In this document: piece after piece, positions 15,899 to 26,636 of the stretch | Layout: every line of letters begins with the position of its first letter | Numbering within the stretch: the stretch's first letter is position 1 | Assembly (NCBI GenBank): GCA_963773765.1 | Contig: CAVZCC010000006.1 | Coordinates: 496,001-560,000 of the forward strand | Origin: CAVZCC01 sp963773765 | Lineage (GTDB): Bacteria; Actinomycetota; Acidimicrobiia; Acidimicrobiales; Microtrichaceae | DNA length: 64,000 bases | Reading direction: 5' to 3' | Notes under the pieces: model-generated | The model's input: the letters and a program-made list of their open reading frames with translations, nothing else | Told to the model about the DNA's origin: nothing | Databases searched by the model: none | Made by a program: the position numbers and the translations under genes

Positions 15899-17401
15899 TC
15901 ACTGGGGTTCGTCGAGCCGGTCCGGAGACCGGAGGAGCTGGTCGATGCGGGACAGGAACCGGCTGCCCAGGTGCCCGTCGCAGGCCCGGTGGTCCGCCGC
16001 CAGGGTGGCGGTCACCACCCGCCGGGGGACCACCTGTCCCTCCACCACCCACGGTCGGGTCACGATCCGGCCGTAGCCCACGAGCGCCACCTGCGGTGGG
16101 TGGATCACGCCGTGCACGACGTCGGCGCCGCGGTCGCCCAGGTTGGTGACGGTGATCGACGACTCGGCCAGGTCGGAGCTGCGCAACGCGCCGCGGCGGG
16201 CCCGCTCGACGATGCCCCGCAGGCCGTCCATGAGCTCGGCGACGGGGACCTCGTCGGCCTGCTGCAGCGTGGGCGTGACCAGCCCACCGCCCCGCAGCGC
16301 CACCGCGACCCCCAGGTCCACCCGCGCCGCCGGGACCAGCGCGTCGTCCCGCCACCATCCGTTGAGGTCGGGGACGGCCCGGGCGGCCAGGGCCGCGGCC
16401 CGCAGCAACAGCACGGCGGGGATGAGGCGGTCCTCCGGTGCGAGCCCGGCGTTGCGTGCCTCCATCCAGTGCAGGGTCGGTTCCAGGTCCACCGTGGTGG
16501 CCAGGTGGAAGTGGGGGATCTCCCGGTTGGACCGCTCCATGGACCGGGCCGCGGCGCGTCGCGACGAGCTCCGTCGGTCGCCCGGGGTCGGCGGGACGAC
16601 GGTGGCACCGGCGGCGGCCAGGACATCCCGTTCGTGCACCGCGCCACCGGTCCCGGAGCCCACCACCGAGGCGAGGTCGACGCCGGACCGCTGCGCCGCC
16701 CGGCGGGCCCGGGGCGACACCCGGCCGGTCGCGGCCAGGGCCGCCGCCGGCGGCGCCGGGGCGTCGGGGCCCACTGGCGCAGGCGGTGGGGCCGGGGGTG
16801 CCCCGGTCGCCGGGGCCGTTGCCGCGGCGTGGACGTCGGCCCGGGTGATGCGTCCACCGGGGCCGGTCCCGACCACTGCGTCGATGTCCACGCCCAGCTG
16901 CTCGGCGAGGTGGCGGAGCACGGGTGACAGCACCACCGATGCGTGGTGTCGTCCGGGGCCACCGGTGGGGGCAGCAGGTCCCGTCGGGGCCGCCGCGGCG
17001 GGTGGTGCCACCGGTCGGCCCGGCGCGGCAGGCACGGGTGGGATCGGCGAGGGAACGGGTGCGGCGGGCGCGGATGCTGGTCGGGGGGCGGGTGCCGGGG
17101 CCGGCGCCGTCCGGGGCACCGGCGCGGCTGCCGGGGGGTGCGGGCGGGCCGCCCCCGGTTCCGGGCCGCCCGCCCCGAGGCGGGCCAGGGGGGTGCCCAC
17201 CGGCACGGTGGTGCCGGGCTCGACCAGGAGCTCCTGCACCACCCCGGACTCGAACACCTCCACGTCGATGACGGCCTTGTCGGTGTCCACCGAGGCCACG
17301 ATGTCGCCCCGCTCCACGTGGTCCCCCACCGCCACGCGCCATTCCACCAAGGTGCCCTGGTCCATGTCCGCGCCCAGCGAGGGCATCCGGAACTCTCCCA
17401 T
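15899..17401 (-). CDS. Dihydrolipoamide acyltransferase (E2) with two peripheral-subunit-binding domains
   Basis: A 500-residue protein starting MGEFRMPSLGADMDQGT (ATG 17401 overlaps the E1beta stop as TGATG). Domain order: a lipoyl domain at about 1-78 with the lipoylated lysine in VDTDKAV; a long Ala/Pro linker; a binding domain around VVLSPVLRHLAEQLGVDID...TRADV; a second linker; a second binding domain around RVSPRARRAAQRSGVDLA...HERDV; and the catalytic CAT domain ending in DHRACDG, the HxxxDG active-site motif. It would move acyl groups from lipoamide to an acceptor. Two tandem binding domains are unusual and may hold both E1 and an E3 encoded elsewhere. Confidence 0.93.
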   Translation of the reverse strand: MGEFRMPSLGADMDQGTLVEWRVAVGDHVERGDIVASVDTDKAVIDVEVFESGVVQELLVEPGTTVPVGTPLARLGAGGPEPGAARPHPPAAAPVPRTAPAPAPAPRPASAPAAPVPSPIPPVPAAPGRPVAPPAAAAPTGPAAPTGGPGRHHASVVLSPVLRHLAEQLGVDIDAVVGTGPGGRITRADVHAAATAPATGAPPAPPPAPVGPDAPAPPAAALAATGRVSPRARRAAQRSGVDLASVVGSGTGGAVHERDVLAAAGATVVPPTPGDRRSSSRRAAARSMERSNREIPHFHLATTVDLEPTLHWMEARNAGLAPEDRLIPAVLLLRAAALAARAVPDLNGWWRDDALVPAARVDLGVAVALRGGGLVTPTLQQADEVPVAELMDGLRGIVERARRGALRSSDLAESSITVTNLGDRGADVVHGVIHPPQVALVGYGRIVTRPWVVEGQVVPRRVVTATLAADHRACDGHLGSRFLSRIDQLLRSPDRLDEPQ

Positions 17402-18432
17402 CAGGCCAGCGTCCTGCGGACCGCGTCCACCACGTCGGTCACGCCGGGCAGGGCCGCGTCCTCCAGGTGCTTCGCGTACGGGATCGGTACCTCGGCCGTG
17501 GCCACACGCTCGACCGGAGCGTCCAGGTCCCAGAAGGCGACCTCGGCCAGCCGGGCCGCGATCTCCGCGCCGATCCCACCCGAGCGCCAGCCCTCCTCCA
17601 CGATGACCACCCGGCCGGTCCGGGCCACGGAGGCCAGGATGGTGGCGTCGTCGAGCGGCCGCAGGGTGCGGAGGTCGAGGACCTCCGCCGAGATCCCCTC
17701 CCCGGCCAGTTGGTCCGCCGCGGTCAGGCACCGGTACAGGGATGCACCGTGGGTGACGACCGTGACGTGGTCCCCGGCGCGTCGGACCGCGGCGTGGTCC
17801 AGGTCCACCGGTTCGGCCACGGCAGCGACATCGGCCTCCATGGTGAACAGGCCGCCGTGCTCGAAGATGATCACCGGGTCCGGGTCCGCCACCGCCGCGG
17901 GCAGCATGGCCCGGGCGTCCTCCACCGTGGCGGGCGCCACGATGCGCAGCCCGGGGATGTGGGCGAACCAGGCCTCCAGGCTGTGGCTGTGCTGCGCGGC
18001 CAGCTGCCGACCGGCGCCCGTGGTGGTGCGGATCACCAGCGGGACCTGGAACTGGCCGCCGGACATGTGCTGGATGGTGGCGGCGTTGTTCATGATCTGG
18101 TCCAGCGCCAGCAGGCTGAAGTTGACCGTCATGATCTCCACCACCGGCCGCATGCCCCCCAGCGCGGCGCCGATCCCGGCCCCCACGAAGGCCGACTCGG
18201 ACAGGGGTGTGTCCCGGACCCGGTCGGGGCCGAACTCCTCGAGCAACCCGAGCGTGACGGCGAAGCACCCCCCGTAGGCGCCGATGTCCTCGCCCATGAG
18301 GAACACCCGGGCGTCGGCGGTGAGCACGTTGCGCAACCCCTCCCGCAGGGCCTCCCGGTAGGTGAGGCGGACGGTCGCCCCCGGCGCCGCCGTCCCGGAA
18401 CCCGTGGCGGTGGACCCGGTCGGGGCGCTCAT
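17401..18432 (-). CDS. 2-oxoacid/acetoin dehydrogenase E1 beta subunit
   Basis: A 343-residue transketolase-like protein starting MSAPTGSTATG (ATG 18432, overlapping the E1alpha stop by ATGA). It has LTYREALREGLRN, FLMGEDIGAYGG, the TPLSESAFVGAGIGAALGG loop, AQHSHSLEAWFAHIPGL and the C-terminal transketolase domain ending VVIVEEGWRSGG. These match the beta subunit of pyruvate/acetoin-type dehydrogenases, which form an alpha2beta2 thiamine-diphosphate enzyme with the alpha subunit next door. Substrate (pyruvate, acetoin or branched oxoacid) cannot be decided from motifs alone. Confidence 0.93.
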   Translation of the reverse strand: MSAPTGSTATGSGTAAPGATVRLTYREALREGLRNVLTADARVFLMGEDIGAYGGCFAVTLGLLEEFGPDRVRDTPLSESAFVGAGIGAALGGMRPVVEIMTVNFSLLALDQIMNNAATIQHMSGGQFQVPLVIRTTTGAGRQLAAQHSHSLEAWFAHIPGLRIVAPATVEDARAMLPAAVADPDPVIIFEHGGLFTMEADVAAVAEPVDLDHAAVRRAGDHVTVVTHGASLYRCLTAADQLAGEGISAEVLDLRTLRPLDDATILASVARTGRVVIVEEGWRSGGIGAEIAARLAEVAFWDLDAPVERVATAEVPIPYAKHLEDAALPGVTDVVDAVRRTLA

Positions 18433-19489
18433 CGTGTGCCGCCCGTGGTGATGGTCGAGTCGTCGGAGTACACCCAACGGGTCAGGTCCTCGACCGGCTC
18501 CATGGTCCCGGCCTCCGCGAACGCAACGGCGTCGTCGATCTCGGCGGCCACGCTCCGCTCCAGGTCCTCCAGGAGCGCGTCGTCGACCACGCCGGCGGCC
18601 ACCAGCCGGGAGCTGAACGCGGGGATGGGGTCCCGCAGCCTCCAGCGGTCCACCTCGGCGGAGTCCCGGTACCGCTCGGGGTCGTACATCGAGTGGGCCC
18701 GGAACCGGTAGGTGCTGAGCTCCAGGAACACCGGGCCGCCACCGGCACGCACGCTGGTGACGGCGCGTCGGGCAGCCCGGTCCACCGCAGCCACGTCCAT
18801 GCCGTCCACCGTCCAGGCCGCCACGTCGTAGGAGGCGGCCTTGACGGCCAGGTCGACGTCCGACTCCGAGCGCTCCAGTGCCGTGCCCATCGCGTAGTGG
18901 TTGTTCTCACAGCAGAACAGCACCGGGAGGCCCCACAACGCGGCCAGGTTGAGCGACTCGTGGAACTCACCCTCGGCGACCGCCCCCTCGCCGAAGAAGC
19001 AGGCCGTCACCACGTCCCGGCCCGACAGCTGGTCGGCCAGGGCCAGGCCCACCGCCACCGGCAGCCCGCCGCCCACGATCGCGTTGCCGCCGTAGAAGCG
19101 GGTGGCGGCGTCGAACAGGTGCATGGAGCCGCCCCGGCCCCGGCTGCACCCCTCCGCCCGGCCGAACATCTCCGCCATGACCGCACGCATGGACAGGCCC
19201 CGCACCAGGGCATGGCCGTGCTCCCGGTAGGTGGCCACGACGGCATCGCGGGGCTCCAGGTTGGCGATGACGCCGGTGGCCACCGCCTCCTCGCCGATGT
19301 AGAGGTGCAGGAAGCCGCGGATGGCTGCCGCCGAGTACAGCTCCACACAGCGTTCCTCGAAGCGCCGGACCCGGATCATCTGGTGCAGCAGCCACCGGGC
19401 CCGGTCCGCACCCAGGGCGTCCAGGTCCTGGGCCGTGGCGGGACCCGGGGCCGCACCGCCGGCACCGGGCTGGTCGGTTCCGTCGTCCA

Positions 19490-19490
<1 letters not shown>
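18429..19490 (-). CDS. 2-oxoacid/acetoin dehydrogenase E1 alpha subunit
   Basis: A 353-residue protein starting MDDGTDQPGAGG (ATG 19490, TGATG overlap with the synthetase stop). Features: MIRVRRFEERCVELY, HLYIGEEAVATGV, CSRGRGGSMHLFD, and the thiamine-diphosphate/Mg site beginning GEGAVAEGEFHESLNLAA and ending CCENNHYAMGT. Phosphorylation-loop-like STYRFRAHSM follows. It is closest in pattern to acetoin/pyruvate dehydrogenase alpha chains and works with the beta subunit to decarboxylate a 2-oxo substrate and acylate the E2 lipoyl group. Confidence 0.93.
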
Positions 19491-21355
<1,865 letters not shown>

Positions 21356-21391
21356 CTCCGGCCGGCCCGCCCGGGTGCCCGCCGGCCCTGT

Positions 21392-21850
21392 TCAGGCGGC
21401 CAGGTCGCCGTACTCCCGGACCAGTTCGCCGGTGGCGTCGAATCGCTCGAACCAGCGGCAGTGGGGCCGGACCAGCTCCTCGAAGGTGTCCGCGCCCTCC
21501 TGGTGCAGCAGGCCTGTGGCGAACACGCCACGGGCCAGGCGCTCGGTGAGGGCACCGGTGCCCTTGACCTCGGCGAAGAAGACCGGCTCGTCCACGCCGG
21601 GCCGGAGCTCGTAGCTGAACGAGGCCACGGTGCGGCGCTCCACCACGTCCACCACCTCCAGGCGGTGGTCCATCTCCAGGGCCATGACGACGTCGTGGAT
21701 GCCGACGTCCCGGGCGAAGAAGGGCACGTTGGCCACCTGGAACAGGTTGCTGCCCAGGGGTCGGGCCCAGACGTTCTCACCGGCGATCTCCTCGGAGCCG
21801 ATGGCGATGTGGACGCTGACCAGGTCCATGGGGGGTGTCGGGTGGACCAT
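21392..21850 (-). CDS. DUF4265-like protein at the head of the E1/E2/ACP operon
   Basis: A 152-residue soluble protein starting MVHPTPPMDLVSVH; ATG 21850 has AGGAGG seven bases upstream, better than the internal ATG at 21829. The block ENVWARPLGSNLFQVANVPF resembles the conserved 'LWA..LG...Y.L.N.PFFA' core of DUF4265 proteins, and ARDVGIHDVVMAL follows as expected. Function of the family is unknown. It ends 36 bases before the acyl-CoA ligase start on the same strand, so it probably shares its promoter. Confidence 0.7.
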   Translation of the reverse strand: MVHPTPPMDLVSVHIAIGSEEIAGENVWARPLGSNLFQVANVPFFARDVGIHDVVMALEMDHRLEVVDVVERRTVASFSYELRPGVDEPVFFAEVKGTGALTERLARGVFATGLLHQEGADTFEELVRPHCRWFERFDATGELVREYGDLAA

Positions 21851-22051
21851 GGCGGGGCCTCCTGGGGGCGGGCCCGCCGGAGCGGACCATGTGGAGGGGA
21901 AGCCGACCCCGATCGTCGCGGGTGGCCATCCCGTGCGCCACGGGGAGCGGTCCCCGGTCCGGGCCGAACGACATGGCGCACCACCCCGGTACCGGTGCAG
22001 ACTCAACGGCAGGGAGGGGCGCCCCCGTCCGCTCCCGGAGGGATGGGGTCC

Positions 22052-24598
22052 ATGTTGCGACTCAGCCTTCGGGCGATCCGCCAGCACCCGGCGCGCTTCG
22101 CGCTCACGACCTTCGCCGTCGTGCTGGGCGTCGGGTTCGTGGTGGGCGCGTTCGTGGTGACCGACACCGTGCGCACCGCGGTCGGCGGGCTGTTCACCGA
22201 CATCAGCGCCGGCGTCGACGTGTCGGTGCGGGCCCGGTCCAACCTGGAGGCCGGCGCACAGGGCGGGCCGGCCAGCCGGGGACGGATCCCGGACACGGTG
22301 CTGGCCACCGTGCTGGACGTCGACGGGGTGGAGGCCGCCCAGGGCTCCGTGAGCGGCTACGCCCAGCTGCTCGACCTGCAGGGAGAGGCCGTCACCACCA
22401 ACGGTGCCCCGTTGCTGGGCGTCAGCTGGGGAGACGTGGAGGAGGCGGTGCCGGCCACCATGGACGACGGCCGGCCGCCGGAGGGGCCCGATGAGGTGGT
22501 GATCGACCGCGACACCGCCCAGGACTACGGCTTCCGGGTGGGTGACCGCACCACCGTCCTGCTGCTCGGCGGCTCCCGGGAGGTGGAGATCGTCGGGGTG
22601 TTCACCTTCGGCGAGACCAACAGCCTCCTCGGTGCCCGCCTGACCGGCTTCGACCTGGCGTCGGCCCAGGAGGCGTTCGGGGCGCCGGGCCAGTACGACG
22701 GGATCGACGTCGTGGCCGCCGACGGTGTGTCGGGCGAGGACCTGACCGATCGGGTGCAGCGGGTCCTGCCCGACGGTGTGGAGGCGGTGACCATCGAGGA
22801 GGTGAACGCCGAGGGGGCCCAGAGCGTGGAGGGGTTCCTGTCGGTGTTCCAGAACGTGCTGCTCGGCTTCGCGGGGGTCGCGCTCCTGGTCTCCGCGTTC
22901 TTCATCAACAACACGTTCGCCATCCTCCTGGGCCAGCGCACGCGGGAGCTCGCCCTGTTGCGGGCGGTGGGCGCCAGCCGGCGCCAGATCGTCGGCTCGG
23001 TGGTGCTGGAGGCGGGGCTCATCGGGGCGGTGGCGTCGGTGGTCGGGATCGGGTTCGGGCTGCTGATCGCCGTCGCGCTGCAGGCGCTGCTGGCCGCCGG
23101 CGGGTTCACCCTGCCGGAGGAGACGCTGCAGCTGACGGCCCGGACGGTGATCGCGGCGCTGGTGGTCGGGATCCCGGTGACGCTGCTGTCGGCCTGGTTG
23201 CCGGCCCGGCGGGCCGCCGCGGTGCCACCGGTCGCGGCCCTGCGGGACGGCCCGGCGGTGGACGAGTCGGGCGGCCGCCGTCGATGGGTCACCGGCGGCG
23301 TGCTCCTGGGCGTCGGGATCGTCGCCGTGGTGCTGGCCCTGTTCGTGTTCGAGGGCGCCGTCCCGGTCTTCGGGACCCTGGCGGTGGGCGCGGTGCTGGT
23401 GTTCGTGGGGACCGCCTCGCTCAGCCCGCTGCTGGCGGTGCCGGTGTCCTCGGTCCTCGGCCGCCCCTTCGCGGCGCTGTCCATCTCCGGACGACTGGCC
23501 CGGGCCAACGCCGTGCGCACCCCCCAGCGCACGGCCCGGGCCGCCTCCGCCCTCATGATCGGCCTCGCCCTCGTCACCACGGTGTTCGTGGCCGGCACAT
23601 CGATCAAGGACTCCTTCGCGGCATCGGTGGAGGGGTCGGTGCGGGCGGACTTCGTGGTGTCGAGCCCGACCTTCACCGGGTTCAGCCCCACCGTCGCAGC
23701 GTCGATGGCCACCCTGGAGGACCTGCCCGCCGTCACCGGGGTGCGCTTCGACCAGTTCCTTTTCGAGGGCGAGGCGGCGCAGGTCTCCGCCGTGGACCCC
23801 GTCCCGGCGGCCCGGGTGGTGGACGTGGACCTGCTGGAGGGATCGCTCGACGACCTCGGGCCGGGCAGGATCGCCCTGTTCGAGGACGAGGCGACGGACC
23901 GCTCCCTCCAGGTGGGCGACACGGTGCAGGTGGAGTTCGCCAGCGGCGGCCCCCGGGACCTCGAGGTGGCCGCCATCTACGGCGACGCCGCCTACGCCGG
24001 GAACTTCCTGATCGACCTGGCCACGTTCGAGGAGGCCTACCCGGCCAACACGCTGGACATGTTCGTGTTCGCCAAGGCCGCGACCGGCGCCGACCGCGCT
24101 GCGGTCCGCTCCGAGATCGAGCGGGTGCTCGAGCCGTTCCCCGGGTTGGACCTGAAGGACCGCAGCGAGTTCGAGCAGTCCCAGCGCGACCAGCTCAACC
24201 AGATCCTGGTGTCGGTCAACGGGCTGCTGGCCCTGGCGCTGTTCATCGCATTGATGGGCATCTCCAACACCCTGGCCCTGTCGGTGATCGAGCGAACACG
24301 GGAGATCGGCCTGCTCCGCGCCGTGGGGATGCACCGCAAGCAGGTCAAGCGGATGGTCCGGGTCGAGTCCACCATCGTGGCGCTGTTCGGCGCGCTGCTG
24401 GGGGTGCTGGTGGGTCTCGTGTTGGGGCTGGGGGTGTCCCTGGCCCTGCCCGAGTCGGTCGTGACCGTCATCCGGGTCCCGTGGGTCACCCTGGGCGTCA
24501 TCGTGGTGGTGGCGGCGCTGGCCGGGGTGCTGGCCGGGATCCTGCCGGCCCGTCGCGCGGCGCGGCTGGACGTGCTCACGGCCATCGGCGCCGGCTGA
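22052..24598 (+). CDS. MacB/FtsX-type ABC transporter permease without an adjacent ATPase
   Basis: An 848-residue protein. ATG 22052 (MLRLSLRAIRQHP) is chosen over ATG 22043 because GGAGGG lies nine bases before it. An N-terminal helix (LTTFAVVLGVGFVVGAFVV) and an extracytoplasmic domain are followed by an FtsX block (RTRELALLRAVGASRRQIVG), further helices, a second extracytoplasmic domain and a second FtsX block (RTREIGLLRAVGMHRKQVKR). The two ELALLRAVG/EIGLLRAVG coupling helices are where an ATPase would dock. No ATPase is nearby, so it must borrow one. Substrate unknown. It ends 22 bases inside the convergent 2TM gene. Confidence 0.9.
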   Translation: MLRLSLRAIRQHPARFALTTFAVVLGVGFVVGAFVVTDTVRTAVGGLFTDISAGVDVSVRARSNLEAGAQGGPASRGRIPDTVLATVLDVDGVEAAQGSVSGYAQLLDLQGEAVTTNGAPLLGVSWGDVEEAVPATMDDGRPPEGPDEVVIDRDTAQDYGFRVGDRTTVLLLGGSREVEIVGVFTFGETNSLLGARLTGFDLASAQEAFGAPGQYDGIDVVAADGVSGEDLTDRVQRVLPDGVEAVTIEEVNAEGAQSVEGFLSVFQNVLLGFAGVALLVSAFFINNTFAILLGQRTRELALLRAVGASRRQIVGSVVLEAGLIGAVASVVGIGFGLLIAVALQALLAAGGFTLPEETLQLTARTVIAALVVGIPVTLLSAWLPARRAAAVPPVAALRDGPAVDESGGRRRWVTGGVLLGVGIVAVVLALFVFEGAVPVFGTLAVGAVLVFVGTASLSPLLAVPVSSVLGRPFAALSISGRLARANAVRTPQRTARAASALMIGLALVTTVFVAGTSIKDSFAASVEGSVRADFVVSSPTFTGFSPTVAASMATLEDLPAVTGVRFDQFLFEGEAAQVSAVDPVPAARVVDVDLLEGSLDDLGPGRIALFEDEATDRSLQVGDTVQVEFASGGPRDLEVAAIYGDAAYAGNFLIDLATFEEAYPANTLDMFVFAKAATGADRAAVRSEIERVLEPFPGLDLKDRSEFEQSQRDQLNQILVSVNGLLALALFIALMGISNTLALSVIERTREIGLLRAVGMHRKQVKRMVRVESTIVALFGALLGVLVGLVLGLGVSLALPESVVTVIRVPWVTLGVIVVVAALAGVLAGILPARRAARLDVLTAIGAG

Positions 24599-24920
24599 CC
24601 CCGACGGCCCGACCGCTCCTCCTACTCCTGGTCCTGGTCGGTGTCGATGGCGCCGCGGTGCGTTCCATCTCACGCTGGACCTGGTCCTCGGTGATCGGCT
24701 TCTGGCCGTAGACGGACCAGGCCGTGAGGACCACGCCGACGCCCCAACCGAGCGTGACCCACAGCGGCCAGGGGATCCCTGACTTGTCCGAGTCGGTGAC
24801 GGCCCAGAGGATCCAGAGGAAGGCGTTGACCACGACGTAGGCCATCAGCATGGACCGGAAGCCCTGCTTCTGGTGCAGCCGCTTGATCGCCAGGTCCCGT
24901 TCGGTGCTGCTGTCGTTCAT
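24576..24920 (-). CDS. 2TM-domain membrane protein
   Basis: A 114-residue protein from ATG 24920 (MNDSSTERDLAIKRLHQKQG). Two hydrophobic helices (LMAYVVVNAFLWILWAV and WPLWVTLGWGVGVVLTAWSV) separated by DSDKSGI are the signature of the small 2TM domain family found as a stand-alone protein or fused to histidine kinases. A basic tail follows. Its final 23 bases overlap the convergent permease gene. Role unknown. Confidence 0.8.
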   Translation of the reverse strand: MNDSSTERDLAIKRLHQKQGFRSMLMAYVVVNAFLWILWAVTDSDKSGIPWPLWVTLGWGVGVVLTAWSVYGQKPITEDQVQREMERTAAPSTPTRTRSRRSGRAVGVSRRRWP

Positions 24921-25002
24921 CCTGCAACGGTAGCTTCGCCGGGCCCGTGCACGGCGCCCCGGCGACGGGCGGGCGCCGGCGGCAGCGCGTACGGTCCGGG
25001 GC

Positions 25003-25773
25003 ATGGACATCCGTGGACGACGCATCCTCCTCACCGGCGCCAGTGGCGGGCTCGGCATCGCCACCGCCCGGGAGCTGGCCCGCCGGGGGGCCGACCTGGT
25101 GATCACCGCCCGCCGCAAGGACCTGCTGGACGACCTGGCCGCCGAGACGGGGGCCGAGGTGGTGGTGGCCGACCTGGGCCGACGCGGCGACGTGGACCAC
25201 CTGATCGACCTGTCCTACGGGGTGGATGTCGTGGTCCTCAACGCAGGGATCGGTGGTGACGGACCGCTGGACGAGGTGACCGCCGACGGCATCGACGCCG
25301 TCATCGACGTCAACCTCCGGGCCCCCATCCAGATGGCGGTCGCCTTCGCCCAGCACAAGCTGGAGGAGCGGACCCCGGGCCAGGTGGTGCTGGTGGGCTC
25401 CCTGTCCGGCCTGGCCGCCACGCCGAACACCCGGATGTACAACGCCACCAAGTTCGGGCTGCGGGGGTTCGCCCTGTCGTTCCGCCAGGACCTGGACGGG
25501 TCCGGGGTGGGCGTCACGCTGGTGGCTCCCGGGTTCATCCGCGACGCAGGGATGTTCGCGGAGAACGGGATGGACCTGCCGCCGGGGGTGCGGACCAAGT
25601 CCCCCCAGGACGTGGCCGACGGCGTGGTCAAGGCCATCGAGTCGAACCCGGCGGAGGTCTACGTGTCGCCCATCGAGCTGCGCCTCGGCGCCGCGTTCTC
25701 CACGGTCGCGCCGTCGCTCTCCGCCGCCATCCAGCGCCGTGCCGGCGTGGCGGACCGGACCGCCCAGCGCTGA
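25003..25773 (+). CDS. Short-chain dehydrogenase/reductase
   Basis: A 256-residue SDR starting MDIRGRRILLTGASGGLGIA. It has the TGASGGLG nucleotide-binding loop, NAGIG, the catalytic serine region VLVGSLSGLA and the YNATK active-site pair, in classical-SDR spacing. Asn at the position before the T-K is the usual YxxxK. Members reduce or oxidise NAD(P)-linked alcohols or ketones. It precedes queC by 70 bases but shares no obvious function. Substrate unknown. Confidence 0.88.
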   Translation: MDIRGRRILLTGASGGLGIATARELARRGADLVITARRKDLLDDLAAETGAEVVVADLGRRGDVDHLIDLSYGVDVVVLNAGIGGDGPLDEVTADGIDAVIDVNLRAPIQMAVAFAQHKLEERTPGQVVLVGSLSGLAATPNTRMYNATKFGLRGFALSFRQDLDGSGVGVTLVAPGFIRDAGMFAENGMDLPPGVRTKSPQDVADGVVKAIESNPAEVYVSPIELRLGAAFSTVAPSLSAAIQRRAGVADRTAQR

Positions 25774-25843
25774 GGCCCGGGGCTGAGGTGGCCGGTGGCC
25801 CGGCGCAATTCGGTGCAGGCCGACGCTGGCATAGGGTCGTGGG

Positions 25844-26620
25844 GTGTCCCCTGACGTGACCTCGACGCCGCCGGCGCCCGGGACGTCCCGGCCCGCCGTG
25901 GTCCTGCTGTCCGGTGGGTTGGACTCGGCGACCGTGCTCGCCGTGGCCCGGGCCGAGGGCTTCGACTGCCACGCGCTGAGCTTCCGCTACGGCCAGCGCC
26001 ACGAGGTGGAGCTGGAGGCGGCCCGTCGCGTGGTCGCGGCCCAGGCCGGGGCCGCTGGAAGGGTCGGTCAGGACCACGGCGACGTCCCGCACGTGGTCAT
26101 GGACATCGACCTCCGGCGCTTCGGCGGCTCCGCGCTCACCGCGGACATCGACGTGCCCAAGCACGACCGGGTGGAGGACCTGGAGGCGGACCTGGCCGGC
26201 GGCGGGGTGCCCGTGACCTACGTCCCGGCCCGCAACACCGTGTTCCTGTCCTACGCCCTGGCCTGGGCCGAGGTGCTGGGTGCCGATGACATCTTCATCG
26301 GGGTCAACGCGCTGGACTACTCCGGGTACCCGGACTGCCGGCCCGAGTACATCGCCGCCTACGAGCACATGGCCAACCTCGCCACCCGGGCCGGGGCACA
26401 GGACGGCCGCAGGCTGACGGTCCACACCCCGCTGATCGACCTGACCAAGGCGCAGATCGTGCAGCTGGGCACCCGGCTGGGCGTCGACTACGCACTGACC
26501 ATCAGCTGCTACGACCCCAGCCCCGACGGCGCGGCCTGCGGGCACTGCGACTCGTGCCTGCTGCGGGCCCGCGGGTTCCTCGATGCCGGCGTCGACGACC
26601 CCACCCGCTACCAGGACTGA
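25844..26620 (+). CDS. queC: 7-cyano-7-deazaguanine synthase QueC
   Basis: A 258-residue protein beginning at GTG 25844. It has the PP-loop VVLLSGGLDSATVLA, FRYGQRHEVEL, VPARNTVFLSYAL, GVNALDYSGYPDCRPEY and the zinc site CGHCDSC preceded by ISCYDPSP. QueC converts 7-carboxy-7-deazaguanine to preQ0 with ATP and ammonia. It is the first gene of a queC-queE-queD operon. The start could also be a few codons later; no ribosome-binding site is decisive. Confidence 0.96.
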   Translation: MSPDVTSTPPAPGTSRPAVVLLSGGLDSATVLAVARAEGFDCHALSFRYGQRHEVELEAARRVVAAQAGAAGRVGQDHGDVPHVVMDIDLRRFGGSALTADIDVPKHDRVEDLEADLAGGGVPVTYVPARNTVFLSYALAWAEVLGADDIFIGVNALDYSGYPDCRPEYIAAYEHMANLATRAGAQDGRRLTVHTPLIDLTKAQIVQLGTRLGVDYALTISCYDPSPDGAACGHCDSCLLRARGFLDAGVDDPTRYQD

Positions 26621-26636
26621 CGAGAAGGGGCGGGTC

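Noticed and set aside
25774..25843. A preQ1/preQ0 riboswitch upstream of queC.
   Set aside because: The gap is only 70 bases and I could not find the conserved preQ1 loop; no support from the sequence alone.
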